64,000 nt of DNA from Casuarina equisetifolia (Eukaryota > Streptophyta > Magnoliopsida > Fagales > Casuarinaceae), in NCBI GenBank assembly GCA_028551475.1, contig CM052360.1, positions 8,420,501 through 8,484,500 of the forward strand. The letters are read 5' to 3'. Made by a program: the position numbers and the translations under genes. The notes under the pieces were generated by a model. The model made no database searches. It saw only the letters and a list, made by a program, of their open reading frames with translations, and was not told the DNA's origin. The first letter of the stretch is position 1; each line of letters starts with the position of its first letter. Positions 12,971-26,274 of this stretch are shown here, one piece after another.

Positions 12971-15900
12971 TCATATCTCATATGTCATTCCAACCCTTAG
13001 AAGTTTAGTATGTGGAACTGACAATAATTTTTCCCCTTGCCTGGAGTTTTTTCTCAAGAAATCATAGGCATAGTTCACAACTACCTTCTTGAGGAAGGAT
13101 GAATTGGGTTGTGCTACCACTTCCGTTTCTCCCAGGAGATAAACAACACCATTCTCTATTGCTCTCTCCACCAACCTCAACTCTTCCACCTCCTGGACAG
13201 GGACAGAGATGTTTCGATTAGAAGAATTTGCTGACCTGGTCACATTGAATGATTCTATAGAATTAGAAGCTGATGAAATGTGAGCTGGATTAAGCTGGTT
13301 TAGTGATTCATCAAATTGAACAGTTGATTCCCTTGCTTGTCCATCTTGCCCCAGTAGATCTGTAGCAGCCCCCTCAAACATGAGTTGTTCTTGGTAAATG
13401 AATTCTTTCAATTGTTCCATAACTTGGTGCTCAAATTGTGTGGGTTCTGCAATCACATCGTTGTAGCCATACCTCACCACGCAACGGAACATGTGAGCAT
13501 TTCTTGGTTCAACTCGTCGAAACAGAAACCTCTCTTCCTGTGCAACTTTGGGAATCGGAAGAGACTTAATCGATATCAATATTAGGACAGAATGGATGGA
13601 TGGCATATTAGAGATGAAGTGACTAAATATTGGAGGAATTCCCTGTACAAGCTCTGAGTACAGCAGTCCCACCCCCGGCACCCGGCTTATATTTGGGTTG
13701 GTGACCAATGATTTAATGACATCAGTGGAAACCTTGTTCCTAAGCTCAAACTTGTATCGCTCTGTGTGAACATAATGCCAAATTGCCATAATTGTCATTA
13801 GCACAAGAGCAATGGCCAATGGAAAGTATCCACCTTGTACGAACTTGTACAGGACAGCTGATAGATATACCGCCTCTATGGTTCCGAAAACTACCACGAA
13901 GAGAGCAATCCACCATATGCTTGTCTTCCATATGACGAGCATTATCACAGTAAGCATACTTGTTGTGATTAACATCACAGAAACCACCGCAATTCCTGTC
14001 CAGATAAGTACAAAAAAACAAAAAAGAGCTTATCATTATAGTTGTTATTGTCAATTGCATTGGTGTTGTTGATGTTAAGAAGCTCAATTTTTTCTAACTG
14101 TGGACTAAAGAATATGTTGTCTTTTTTAACTAAAAAGAGAATTACGAAACAAGATATAGGTAATACAAAACTTTTACAATGCTTTTTTTAAAAAGATTCT
14201 TTTCAAACCATTTTTGATTGCGAGTTTTTACATAGTTGTATTGTCTTCTGAATTTGAACTTTAATATTATTTTTCAAAGTCAACTCAAGAATAAAAGAAT
14301 TTTTTTATACATAAACTCCTTAAAAAATATATAAATAATACAAAACTTTTGACATATTAATTTAAACGGTAGGTGGTGTGGCCATGATATAATTGCTTGG
14401 CTAACGGCAACAGTTTAACCATGGGAGGAAAAATTATGTTCTTGGTTTCCCAGCTAAAAAAGGAAAATGTTTGCTATAAAGTTTTCTAAGCTTACCATAT
14501 GCATTCCCAAGCTTCTCAGTAGTTCTGAAGGCTAATGTGATGATTACACAAGCAATCATGAGAGCATAGTTGGCCTCGGGGATATACACCTGACCTTCAT
14601 ACCTAGCAGAGGTGTGTTTAACCAAAATCCTGGGAAAACAACCTAGACTTTGCGATTGAGAGAGAATTGAAAATACACCAGATATCATAGCTTGGCTGGC
14701 AATAATGGCCGCAGCTACAGCCACAACAAATGTTGGCCAGTATAATGGACCTGTACACCATTTAACATATAAGTTAATTGTTCAAGAAATGCAGTTGGAA
14801 ACCTTGTATTGTGAGACTAGTCACCTCTTTCGTGCTACCAAAGGAAAACTAACCTGGTATAGAGTCGTAGAAAGTATTTGCCACGTTCTCAGGGAACTTT
14901 CTGAGATATGCTGCTTGCCCACTGTAGGCTGTTACTAATGCAGGAAACGTGATGCAAGAGAAGCTGATCTGCAACATCATGATGAAAAATTAATATTCAT
15001 ATTTTCTCTCCTTTGCTTTTCTTCGTTTTATGTAAGTATATGCTATTTGTCATAGTCTCCATCAACAAAAACCAACTAGAGGCGAACAGAAGATCTAACC
15101 GGACATAAGGCGATAACCCAAAAATCATGTAATTGGAAGATACGTGATTGGCAATACAAGGTTAAATCTGGAAAATCAATTCTGTTATTCAAGATAAGAA
15201 AAAGTCAAAGATGATCATATATGCTTACTTGGACTGCTCTAACATTGAAGTGGCCCAGATCAGCAAACATGGCTTCGGTTCCTGATTCATGTCAACAGTC
15301 AAACAGAAAACCAAGGGCAGGCAGTGGAAACGTGTAAGTAAATACTACCAAGCTCACCTGTTATGCACAGAAAAACTCCACCAAGGGAAACCCATCCTTG
15401 TTTACCATTTCTTTTGAGGTAATCTACGATGTATGCTGGATTGAAAGCACGTAAAACTCCAATGTCATATTTGATCAAGTTATAGAGACCGATGCCACTG
15501 ATGAAGGAAAACCACACGAAGACGATAGGGGCAAAGGAAAAGCCCACTTTGTCGGTGCCAAATCGTTGAACACAAAAGAGAGCAATCAAGATTGCCACCG
15601 AAATCCACATAACAGCATCTGGATGAATGATTAACAAATCAGAGATATTCTTTGTTGTGTTACCAAAATCACAGTCAGAGATGTACCTGTTCCTAGGGAG
15701 TGTATCCCACCTACCGCAGAAAGAACTGCATGCAAAAACCCATTTGGTAAATTTTAACAGAAGAAAGCATCTTTGGACTTGTATTGCTTCACTCGAGTCT
15801 GAAATTTTGGGAGAAACTGACCTGAAATGGCTGGAGTAAGAATGCCATCTCCAATTACCATGGAAGTTCCCATGATGGTGATAAGAAAAAGCAAAACTTG

Positions 15901-16621
15901 TGCAGTATTACTATTCTCGAGATTCTCCCTAATCTTATAAGCCCGTCTCGACTGCTTGGATGGTGTTTGAAGTCTGTAGTTGGACACTTCCCTGTCCTCT
16001 GGCTGCTGATTTGGAATTAAGCTTATCTTAGCATGCCGGCATAGCAAGGAATAGAGTGCGAATGTTCCCCCTATAATTGAGATAAATATGATGTCGTGAG
16101 ATAAAAAGCATTGATGGACAACAAAATCACCTCACAACTAATTGGATAGAGAATCACAAGTAAGAACACACAAAGGGAACCCAATGGATTCTTACCATCT
16201 CCGTTGTCGTTGGCCCACAAGACGATAAAGACGTACTTGAGCATGGGGGTGAGCGCGATGGTGTAGATGATGAGGGACAACACCCCAAGAATGTCATTTT
16301 GATGCTTGATCCCATCGGTGAAAGTACTGGAATACACATAAAGTGGAGACGTCCCTATGTCACCGTATATCACCCCGATACTCTGAAATGCTAAACTTAA
16401 CGTCCTCTTCCAACTCACCTGTTCCAAACCCAAAAACGCTAGTCAGTCAGAGCTAAATCCTTACCATTTATAAACCAAATCTGTCAAGAGTAATGGCATG
16501 AGCAAGAGACCTCAGAGCCATGGCTGTGATGCGTGGAAACTCTCCCGGCCTCCAAACTCAAGGAGTCCACTTGCAGACTGGACCATGGCATCTTTCGCCC
16601 TCCCGCACCCCTGACGTCCAT
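12971..16621 (-). CDS. HAK5-like: HAK5-like potassium transporter, tandem copy 2, with displaced start
   Basis: Same family and layout as copy 1. Exons: 16621-16511, 16418-16196, 16070-15822, 15725-15687, 15618-15358, 15281-15229, 14968-14854, 14750-14496, 13995-12971. Exons 2-9 have exactly the same lengths as in copy 1 and no internal stop. The pair of ATGs that starts copies 1 and 3 is missing because 17 bp (present in copy 1 around 4110-4126) are deleted. Going upstream in frame there is no other ATG before a stop. The first usable in-frame ATG is therefore at 16621, giving 776 aa and removing about 16 residues of the variable, probably cytosolic N-terminus. The membrane core, including GDIGTSPLY, is untouched, so the product could still work. 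By eye the last exon is over 90% identical to copy 1 at protein level. Confidence 0.88.
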
Positions 16622-16720
16622 TCCTTCATTCGTATCTGTTTCTCTCCTCTCAACCCCTTGCTCTGCCTCGTTTCTCCGATGGTGGCTTTCTCTGTTTCCA
16701 ATGCTGCGCTACCTTCGAGA

Positions 16721-16726
16721 TTTATA
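16721..16726 (-). promoter_or_regulatory. TATA box of HAK copy 2
   Basis: Reads GCCTATAAATC on the minus strand and is collinear with the TATA box of copy 1. It lies about 100 bp above the predicted start at 16621. Confidence 0.58.
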
Positions 16727-16729
16727 GGC

Positions 16730-18701
16730 AAAAAATTCAGACATATAAAGTAATGTTTGGTTAAACCTTCTGTTGTGTTCGTTTTACAGCCATTTGTATC
16801 CCATAAGTCCAGTATTTGGGTTGGTGCGATCAACTCAGGCAGCTGGACCTCGTTTAAAATTATACATCTCAAAAGACAATTGCTAGCTCGATAATTTTGG
16901 GGTCTTATTTTTTATATTTTGACATAGTAGCAAATGAAAGCATTGGGATACTCAGAGATAGCAAAAAATTTATGCTTCTTAAAGTAACTGCGTCATGTTC
17001 AAGCATTCTACTTTTTGATAACCGAGTAGTATCTTTTTCTTTATTGCCTTCTGTATTCTTCCTAGGTCTCAGTCCTTGGAAACGCGTCAGTATTTCTTGT
17101 ATGCTTCCACGTGTTCTCTTGTTTTAATCTCCAAATCAACTTGTCCAGAAGGCAAAGGAAAGCCTTTGTTTTCGTCTTCACTTGTTTCAGTAGCATTCTT
17201 AGTTTTCCATTGTTTAATTCCTCGGTTTTAATTTATCACACTTCTTTTCAAAACGAAGGAAGAAAAAAAGACCCACTATTCCAGCAAGATTATATATGAG
17301 CCGAAACCCTAGAAAGAAAGTTCAACTCTAGAACTGCTTCACTTATATTAATTATCGTTATTATCTGTTTTTTTTTTTTAAGGCTTGTCAGGTCTGCCTT
17401 CGATCTCTCTTTTTTATTTAGTTGCCGTAGGAAGTAAAGCGGAAGCCACGTTCAACCACGTTCAACCACGTTCAACCACGTTGTTGTATCGTTGCAAATG
17501 TACTCATATTGAACACTTTCCTCGACTTTTATTAGAAACGAAGGGATTAGATTTATTAGCAATAAGCTTTTACTTTTTAATTTCTAGTTGTGAAGATGAG
17601 TAGTGTATTCCAACTAGTTTTCTTAGCCGGTGGCTGGCCGAGAAGCCCAACCAGGAAGAACCTAGTCAACCAGGCCATGACGCCAAACCTAACTTGAAGA
17701 TATCAACCACCCAAAGTTAGATATACATCAACTGATTGTAAAAATTATTAGTTTGTGAGGGATTATTGCAGTCACAGTCATTAAAGTAGCATTTTAGTGA
17801 AAACTACAATCAATAATGTGTTTAAAGAAAGCCTTCTTGGATAACGATAGCTGGCGTTGTTATTTTCTATATCTAGAATTTCGGTAGATGCACGACACGT
17901 CGAAGGTCTTACTCTTGACTTTTTCCGTTCTGTCTGGTTTTTCTATTCTTTTCAAATTCTAAGTGAGACAACAGGACAAATTAGAACCTATAAAGAGTAC
18001 CCCATGCCTCGCTGGATGAGATATTGAAGGGATCTTCAGAAGTTGAATTATAACCAGTTCATGGGGAATTAAGAATATGATTAAGCAGGATTCCTGGCGA
18101 TAATCGTGAAAATACCCCACTCAACTGTTTTCTTTTTATTAGTTCGTTGAAACATAGGGGCCACGACCTAGACAGCTTGCAGCTGCACGGACAACAAATA
18201 ACTATTAACAAGCAAATCGACATGCGGAACCTACTCGTATGATTTGGTTTCTAGCTTATGTTCATGTACGAAACAATGTAGTGATCGATCGAAAGTGGTG
18301 AAGATAATGACGAAACTCTCAATTTCCTCTTCCGTCTCATGCGGGAATCTCAAATTTCACGTCATTTTAGTTTGAGAGGGCAATAAATGAAGCAGACAAA
18401 GTGGTGTAGGCCAAGGTTTGAGGACGGGTTTATGGTTGGGGGCTGTTCCGTGAGGAACAACTCGTTAACTTTTTCTTCTTAGCTATTTTGGACGTGAACT
18501 TGTGGCTTTTCGAGGGAAGCCGGCCTCCGGACAAGAGTCAAGTTTTAGCAAAATAGTACTCTTTCATTGCGCTTTCTTTACCCTTAAAAAGAGAAAGGGT
18601 TTCTCGGAAGCCATACCCGGGGATTATCCTTGGACCTTTTACTCAACCCCCAGGCTTCACTACCAGATCTTATCACCCCCTTGCCCTGGCATAGTTGGCC
18701 T
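16730..18701. repeat. Upstream block of HAK copy 2, duplicated
   Basis: Collinear with 4190-6125 above copy 1, with small indels. No gene is supported. It ends exactly at the target site of the Copia element that follows; the block resumes at 24886. Confidence 0.65.
17451..17480. repeat. Three tandem copies of a 10-mer
   Basis: TTCAACCACG is repeated three times (17451-17480 plus a preceding CCACG). The collinear place in copy 1 (about 4910) has it once. Confidence 0.85.
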
Positions 18702-19536
18702 AGAAGAAAAACGTAATAAAGCCAAAAAGGTAAGCGGAAGAAACTACTTGCTAAAGCACATTAATTGTTATGTGAGGATACAAGTTCATATAGAACTGCT
18801 TGCCTTTCTTAGGACAAGCTGAGCTTTATATAGCTTCCAAAAGTACTACTTATTCCTATTGTAACTTACTACGAAAGTTACTTCTAAAGTGTAGTGTGCT
18901 TTAAGTTTAGTTAGCTTGTTGAGGAAGCACATCCAACTTCTTTTTTCTTTTGGTCCTTTCTTCACGTTTGATTACCCAAAGTCACCAACTTGCACCATGG
19001 TGCAGGACAGTGTTTTAGATGAGGTCTAGCTTTTAGACAAGGTGTATTCTGGATAGGCAGCTACTTGTTTATACTTCTTGGAGGCAGTCTTCATAGCACC
19101 AATAGTGTAACAACAAGTGGAAGGTCTCTTCTTGGTTTCATACAATGGGAACATAGTTGTGTGTGCTGGATGAGCAACCACACGAAGAGCTTGTGCTTTC
19201 GTGTGTTGGGTAGGAGCTACTTCCAGGGGTCCCATGGATAGTTCAGAGCAGATGTTTGTCATGTCATCAGATTTTCATTCTAGAGTGTGTTCAGGGGCTA
19301 GAGGTACCTCATAGCTGTGAGTTACAACTTCCACAAGATTGGGTGGTAATCCATTGTGTAGCCAATAGTCTGCACGCTGCATGATAGGTGGTATGGTTCC
19401 TAGAGTGTTTGCATGCAAGGCTTGTGAAGTCATACCACCACAACGCCATTAAGTTCCACTTGTGTTGTTGCGAGACAAGTTCCAAAGGTTGACATGATTT
19501 GAGGTAGTTGCATTGTTTAGTAGATGTTGTTTAACA
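18702..19536 (-). repeat. LTR of the older Copia element (3' LTR)
   Basis: Matches 24047-24880 over its whole length with roughly 10% divergence. On the minus strand it opens with TGTTAAAC and closes with TTTTTCTTCT. It lies downstream of the RNase H segment, so it is the 3' LTR of the minus-strand element. Confidence 0.82.
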
Positions 19537-22500
19537 TCCCTTCATAAAGTCAACGTGGTTATGCTAAGTTTGTCTCGTGCAACTTCAAATGACTCTCTGG
19601 CGAGAGGATTTGTTAGCACATCAACCAGTTGGCGGAGAGAGGGAACAAATTCGATTACTAGGGTTCCTTGAGCTACTTTCTCATGCACAAAGTGATAGTC
19701 AATTTCAAAATGCTTAGAGTGGTTGTGAAAGATTGGTTTAGTGGTGAGATGGAGGGAGGACATGTTATTGCAATATAGCTTCATGGGACTAAAAATATTG
19801 ATATTGAGATGGTGAAGGAGATGCAAAATCCACACCCTTTCAGTAGTTCCACAAGTTAGGGAGTGATACTCAACTTCGGTGGATGACTTGGACATCAAAT
19901 GTTATTTCTTAAAGCTCCAAGAAACAAGGTTTACACCTAGGAATAATAGATAGCCGGTGGTAAAGTGTCAAGTGTTAGTGCAACCAACATAATCAGAGTT
20001 TGTAAAGCTATAAAGGTTGACAAAGTTGTTGGAATAGACCTTGAGGCCGAGAGAGGTTATGCCTTGCAAGTACCTCAACACTTTTTTTAGCTCAAGGAAG
20101 TCAAGGATGGTTGGTGAGGCCATCTTTTGGCATAGATGATTTATAGCAAAAGCCAAATCAGGATGGGTTAAGGTTATATATTGTAACACCCTTACAATGG
20201 ACCTAAATAGTGATGGTTGTTTAAATAGTGACTCACTATTAAGAATCTTGGAAGGTTTCAAAGCCATAGGTATAGGGAGAGGTCTATTGAAGTTTATGAC
20301 CACATGATGTAGGATATCAAGAGCATATTGCTCTTGAGAAAGGAACAAACCAGTAGGATTATAATGCACTTGAACATTAAGAAAAAAATGTAGCTTACCT
20401 AGGTCTTTTATTGGGAATTTTTTGCTTAAACAAGCAACAAAATTATCGAGCAATAAAGAAGCATTTTCGGTGACTATCAAGTCATCCATGTAAATGAGTA
20501 CCCAAATGTGCATGTTTCCTTGGTTGTACACAAAGAGTGAAGGGTCAAACGATAAGTAATGAAAGTCATAGTCCAAGAGGAAAAGAGAGAGTTTATTGAA
20601 CCAGGCTTGAGGACCTTGTTTTAGACTGTATAAAGCCCTTCTAAGAAAGCATAAATGATTAGGAAATTAGGAGCTCTAAAACCTAAGAGGTTGCTCCATA
20701 ATGACAAGTTCCAAGAGTTCACCATGTAGAAAGGTGTTATCAACATCAAATTGTCGAAGATGCCAACCTTGTACTGTAGCCAATGTAAGAATGATTCTCA
20801 TAGTTGTTGGACGAATAATTGGACTATAAGTCTCTAAGTAGTCAACCCAAGGCTGTTGGTGATAACCTTTCATAACTATCTTGACTTTAAGCCTCTGTAG
20901 TGATTCGTCAGGATGTAGCTTGGGTTTGAAAACCCACTTATAACCTATAATGTTCATAGTAAGTTCACAAGGTTTCAAAACCCAATGTTGTTACATTGAA
21001 GAGCTTCCATTTCAACATGCATGGCACTTCTCCAACCAGGATGTTCTAAAGCATGTAGCAAGGTTGTTGGGACCAAGGGAATGACATGAGAGTGTAGTAA
21101 GGCATATTTGGGATTTGGTTTATGACATTTGATAGGCTATGGGTTGTCATAGGGTGAGTGTGAGTGGGTAAGGACCAACTGGTAGGAAATGAGGCTTTAG
21201 GGAAAAAGTGAGAAGTCGATGGTTTTGGTGAGCAATTTTGGTCTTTCATCGGGAAGGTTATGTTTAAGGTTGCTAGAAGTCTAACTATTTTAGGTAGAAG
21301 GGGATCTTTGAGATGTGATGCAATGTAGAGATCATCATGTAGAGAGTTGTTAAGAAAGGCATGCTCTTGTGTCAATACAATAGAGGTGGGAGGAGAAATA
21401 TTTAAGTGATGGTATGGCTAGGGTTATTCCATAGACATAAAAGGATTTCTTAGATTATGCTTCAGTGGTTGTAGTACATGAGTCCTCTAGGACAACCATT
21501 TCAAGGTCAAGTCAAGGAGATAAGGGCTTGGTTAATGGATGTGAGCTGGCTAGAATCCTCATGTGGCTATTTGGATGGGAAGGAGACGGATCATCGGTAT
21601 AGATAAGAACATCTCGATTGTTAGAAGAGGAAGAAGTAATGAGTGGTGCCTTTTTGGATGATGAGGTGGTTTTATGGTTTGACTTTGAGTGAGAGTTTTA
21701 AGAAAAGTCTATTGAGAAAGGTTGTGGTTGTCCTGCAAAAGGAAAAATCTTTTCATTAAAAATAACATGTCGTGAGATGAATACTTTTCTAGATTCTCAG
21801 TGATAGCAATGATATCCTTTATGTTTTGCACTATAACCTGAAAAGGTGCAAACAAAAAATCTAGATGATAGTTTGTCTATGATGGTGGAGTGCAGACAAG
21901 AAAAGCATTGAGAGCCAAAAACTCTCATAGATCCAATCTAGATTTCTTTGATAAAGAGTTCCATAAGAGGACATTCACCTTGTCAAAGATAAAAAGGGAG
22001 ATGATTGATCAAATAAATTGTTGTTGAGAAAACTCCATCCCAAAAGTGTTCGGGAATAGAGGCTTGTAGGAGCAATGATTTTCCAAGTTTAGTGATGTGC
22101 CTATGCTTTCATTTAGCCACCCCATTTTGTTATGGGGTATACGAACAAGAAAATTTTTGGATTATTCCATGAGTTTGGAGGTAAGAAGTCTTGACTTGTG
22201 TATTCACCTTCATTATCATAATGTAAAATTTTGACTTTAGTATCATATTGTCATTCTACCATGACATAAAAATTTTTGAAGATAACACTAAAATTTGATT
22301 TTCTTTTTATTAGATAGATCTAGGTAAACTGAGTATAGTCATAAACTAGAACAACATAATAAGAGAAACCTTGACAAGATGTGGTTGAAGAAGGTCCCCA
22401 TAGGTTTTTGTGAATTTTTTTCCAAGGGTTTGATTGATTAGTGAGACGAAGCAATAAAAGGTAAAGCATGACTCTTGCTAAGCAAAGATGTTGAACAAGG

Positions 22501-24046
22501 TAAAGGCATTTCTCCTTGAATGTCAATATGTTTTCTATTTTGGAGGAATTTTAAAAGTTGAAAATTCGGATGGCATAAGCAATGGTGCCAAGTATTGTTG
22601 TCGGTTGATTATTGATGTTTGAAGAAGAAGGCCAGAGTCTTTTTCATAGGCAACACATATAGATCCCTTTCTTTATGTCCCTTTGGGAGAGTTTCTTGTG
22701 TGATCAAATCCATGACAGTAAGAGAATGTCAATCAAAAACCACTAAGCAAGGAATATCATCTATCAATCTTGACATAGAAAGAAGGTTTCAAGCAATAGT
22801 TGGTGTAACGAGTATTGAATTTAACTTTATTTTACCATTTCCTATAGTGGTGGTCCTAGTATGGCTAATCAGTAATGTTTTACCGTTTCCAGCTACAATA
22901 GTATCAAGACCATCATAAGTGGATGAGGTTGTAAGTTTACTTGTAGAATCTATGATATGAGTAAAAGCACTTGAGTCAATGACCCAATCTAAATTTGGAG
23001 AGTCCAATACTTGAAGTGCAACAAAGGTTTTAAAGATGTCATTGGTTTGGAAAATGTGGTCAAACCTTTGCCAACATTCCAAAGCAATGTGTCCATGCTT
23101 ACCATAGATTTGACAAGTGGTCAAGGGCATAGTATTAGCAATAAAGGGATTACTTGATTTTTTTAAGGTATCAAGTGCATTAAGTTTGGTATGTTGTTGT
23201 GGTCCTTGTGCCAAGGGACCAAAGCCATGGTCCTAGGAGCTAAAAGTGTTGATAAAGCAACCTCAAAAAGAGTTACATCCCTCGTGACTAGTGCGTTGAG
23301 TAGAGAAAACCAAATTTTTGTTTGGTGAGGGGAGGAACGAGTGCTATACCATTGTAGTCATGATTCAAAAGCTTGGAGATGGGAGACCACTTTATTGAAT
23401 TGAGGGATTAGAGGTCTAAACATGGCCATTTTGAAGGATTTATAATCCTGTCCAAGGCTTTCAAGGAATTGGAAGGTTTTGGAAGGATTAGTTAAAGGCT
23501 TACCAATTGAGTTGAGTTGATTTAGTAAGCCCTTGAAATTAGCCAAGAAAGTTGACAAACTTTTCCTATCTTTATAGATATTATGAAGGTGGGATATAAG
23601 GTTAAATTCATAAGCTTCAGTTTTATGAGCAAAATGACTTGCCAAAGCATTCCACACTTGAGCTGATGTATCAAGCTCAAAGAATGTGCCTGAAAGCTTT
23701 TTTGGACAAGGTGCTAATGATCCAAGATTTCACCAGCACATCACTTTAAGTCTAGGCTTCAAATTTTGGATTTAGTACTTCCTTGTCATCAATGGTCAGG
23801 TAGATGAAGGACAATGAGCTAGACTAGTAAGGAACCTAGAGAGTTTCTAGGTTTGGATCAATGATTTAACTTGAGTCATCTAGGGAAGGTAATTTCTCTC
23901 AGTGAGCGTAGGAGTAAAAAATTACCAACATTGATAATGGTTAGGAAAGGGTATGAGAGTACGGTTAAGGATGAGGAGGTCATGGTGGGAAAGCAAAAGG
24001 AAGTAGGGTGAAGACATAAGGGTAGGGATGAACTTCTTTGATGCCA

Positions 24047-24880
24047 AGAAGAAAAATGTAATAAAGCCAAAAAGGTAAGAGAAAAGAACTACTTGCTGAA
24101 GCACATTAACTATTATGTGAGGATACAAATAAGTTCATACAGAACTGGTTGCCTTTCTTAGGACAAGCTGAGCTTTATATAGCCTCCAAAAGTACCGTTT
24201 ATTCTTATTATAACTTACTATGAAAGTTACTTCTAAAATGCAATGCATGTCAACTTCAGTTAGCTTGTTAAGGAAGCACATCCAACTTTTGTTTCTATCA
24301 TTTCTTCATGTTTGAGTACCCAAAGTCACCAACTTGCACCATGGTGTGGGGCAGTGTTTCAGATAAGGTCTAGCTTTCAGTTGAGGTGTACTTTGGATAG
24401 GCAACTGCTTGTTTATACCTCTTGAAGGTAGTCTTCATAGCATTAATAGTGTAACAACAAGTGGAAGGTCTCTTCTCGGTTTCATATGATGGGAACACAG
24501 TTGTGTGTGCTAGATGAACAACCACACGAAGAGCTTGTGCTTTCATGTGTTAGGTAAGAGCTGTTTCCAGGGGTCACATGGGTAGTTCAATGCAGATGTT
24601 TGTCATGTCATCATATTTGCATTCTAGAGTGTGTTTAGGGGCTAGAGGTACCTCATAGCTGTGAGTTATAGCTTCCACAAGATTGGGTGGCAGTCCGTTG
24701 TGTAGCCAACAATTTGCATGTTGCATGATAGGTGGTATGGTTCCTAGAGTGTCCGCGTGCAAAGCTTGTGAGGTTATAACACCACAGTGCCGTTGAGTTC
24801 CACTTGTGTTGCTGTGAGACAGGTTCCATAAGTTGACATGATTTGGGGTAGTTGCACCATTTGGCAAACATTGTTTAACA
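24047..24880 (-). repeat. LTR of the older Copia element (5' LTR)
   Basis: Partner of 18702-19536. The primer binding site lies immediately below it (24046 downwards), which makes it the 5' LTR. Confidence 0.82.
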
Positions 24881-25766
24881 AGCCTACCCTTACTTTGTTC
24901 TACGTTTTACAAAATAGAGTTTACCTCCTACACGCTACTTCCGCAACAACCCTTCTTACGTTACCCAAAAGCATGGCCATGCATGTCAGCAAGTTTAACT
25001 ACAAATAATTCCTGAACCTGGCAGAACTTGGTGATCGTTAGCAGAGTCTTGTTGCTTCAAGCAACTTTTTCATCACCATTCCTTGAGAGAGGCTTTCCAC
25101 CATGACTGAAATTGACAGGTAGCTATTTGGTTCCCCCGTTTATTTGGTTGTTCAATGGGCTTGGTGTAGCATAGTTTTTTTCAAGTGGTAAAAACCTGTG
25201 CAAAGGTTGTGTAATTTCTGTAATTTGTGTTGTTGATAGTAGGCTTTTTCTCTTTATCCTTTTTTTTTTTTTATCGGTAAGGGGTAGGGGGATACGAACC
25301 AGAACTTTTAGATCAGAAGCCAATATATCTGCCACTATCCCTTATGTACAGTAGAGACCCTTTCTCAATTCCAATCTCTTAACCCAAGAGTTGCAATTAC
25401 AGAACACCACAAATATATGGCAAAGTACACAAATATTAGCTGCTGTAAATGTGTGTAGTAAGCAAGTAATCAACCGATCGGACGCTTGGGGAGAACGTGC
25501 AACAAGTCTATCAAAGCGTAATGGATGGTCGGCTTTGTCAAAAATGGGTGAAATTTCTTTCTTCTACCTACCTTGTTAGTGGACATGCAACATGGAGTCT
25601 TGTGTGGAACGCTCAGACCTCGGTCTTTATTTAGTAACATTGATACCAGCTACGTTGTGAAGCCCTTAGATCCCCTTTTATCATTGTTGGATGTGAGGTA
25701 CCCCTAGATGGTTCCTTTCACGAATGGCTAATCTCTTTCTAGACAACTTCCCAATTTGAGAAGACA

Positions 25767-25808
25767 ACACCACCACCACACCACCACACCACCACACCAC
25801 CACACCCA
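25767..25808. repeat. CACCACA-type microsatellite
   Basis: Runs of CACCA/CCACACCA repeated about six times. Confidence 0.85.
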
Positions 25809-25974
25809 CCCAACATAATTATCCTTTAAGATTGTCTTGTATACCTGCTACCATGATTACCTCGATACCGATCACCATTTGGCATATTTGTGCTTGTCTT
25901 TCCCATTTGTCATTTCGTCGGGTTAAGTTGAACTAGTCCATCCACATTAAATGTGGAAAAATTTAATGAATTTG

Positions 25975-26165
25975 TAAAAACACAAGTAATTCTTGAAACT
26001 CTTTCCGTCTCTTTATATAACGTTTTCTATGTTTTCTTTTTGTACATTATAGAACGAAAAAATATATGAATTTTTAAAAGACAAGTAATTCTTGAAGCTC
26101 TTTCCGTTTCTTTCTTTTCTATGTTTTCTATCTACATTATAGAAGGAAAAAAAATACATGAATTG
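25975..26165. repeat. Imperfect tandem duplication of about 95 bp
   Basis: CAAGTAATTCTTGAA.CTCTTTCCGT...TTTTCTATGTTTTCT...TACATTATAGAA occurs twice in direct succession. Confidence 0.7.
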
Positions 26166-26250
26166 TTATATGATATATCGCATAGGATACCTAAAAGAAC
26201 TGAATAAGAATCTTTATCAAGTATCTTATCAACATAGTACGATACAATCA

Positions 26251-26274
26251 TTCTTCTTCTTCTTCTTCTTCTTC
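26251..26274. repeat. CTT microsatellite
   Basis: About eight TTC units in a row. Confidence 0.9.

Larger units (their letters stand above)
18702..24880 (-). mobile_element. Older Ty1/Copia LTR retrotransposon, minus strand
   Basis: Near full-length element of about 6.2 kb bounded by two LTRs of about 834 bp and flanked by a 5-bp target duplication that differs at one base (GGCCT at 18697-18701, AGCCT at 24881-24885). Reading on the minus strand from 24046 there is a primer binding site resembling the initiator-Met tRNA type (TGGCATCAAAG), then a gag (UBN2-like) segment near 23650-23350, a CCHC zinc-knuckle and protease near 23130-22900, integrase near 22500-21400, reverse transcriptase near 20980-20000 (MDDLIV) and RNase H near 19900-19550. 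It is broken, with more than ten breaks. The LTRs differ by roughly 10% by eye, suggesting several million years. Confidence 0.85.

Noticed and set aside
25767-26274. CRISPR-like or regulatory repeat array
   Set aside because: These are simple microsatellites in a plant genome; there are no spacers of constant length.
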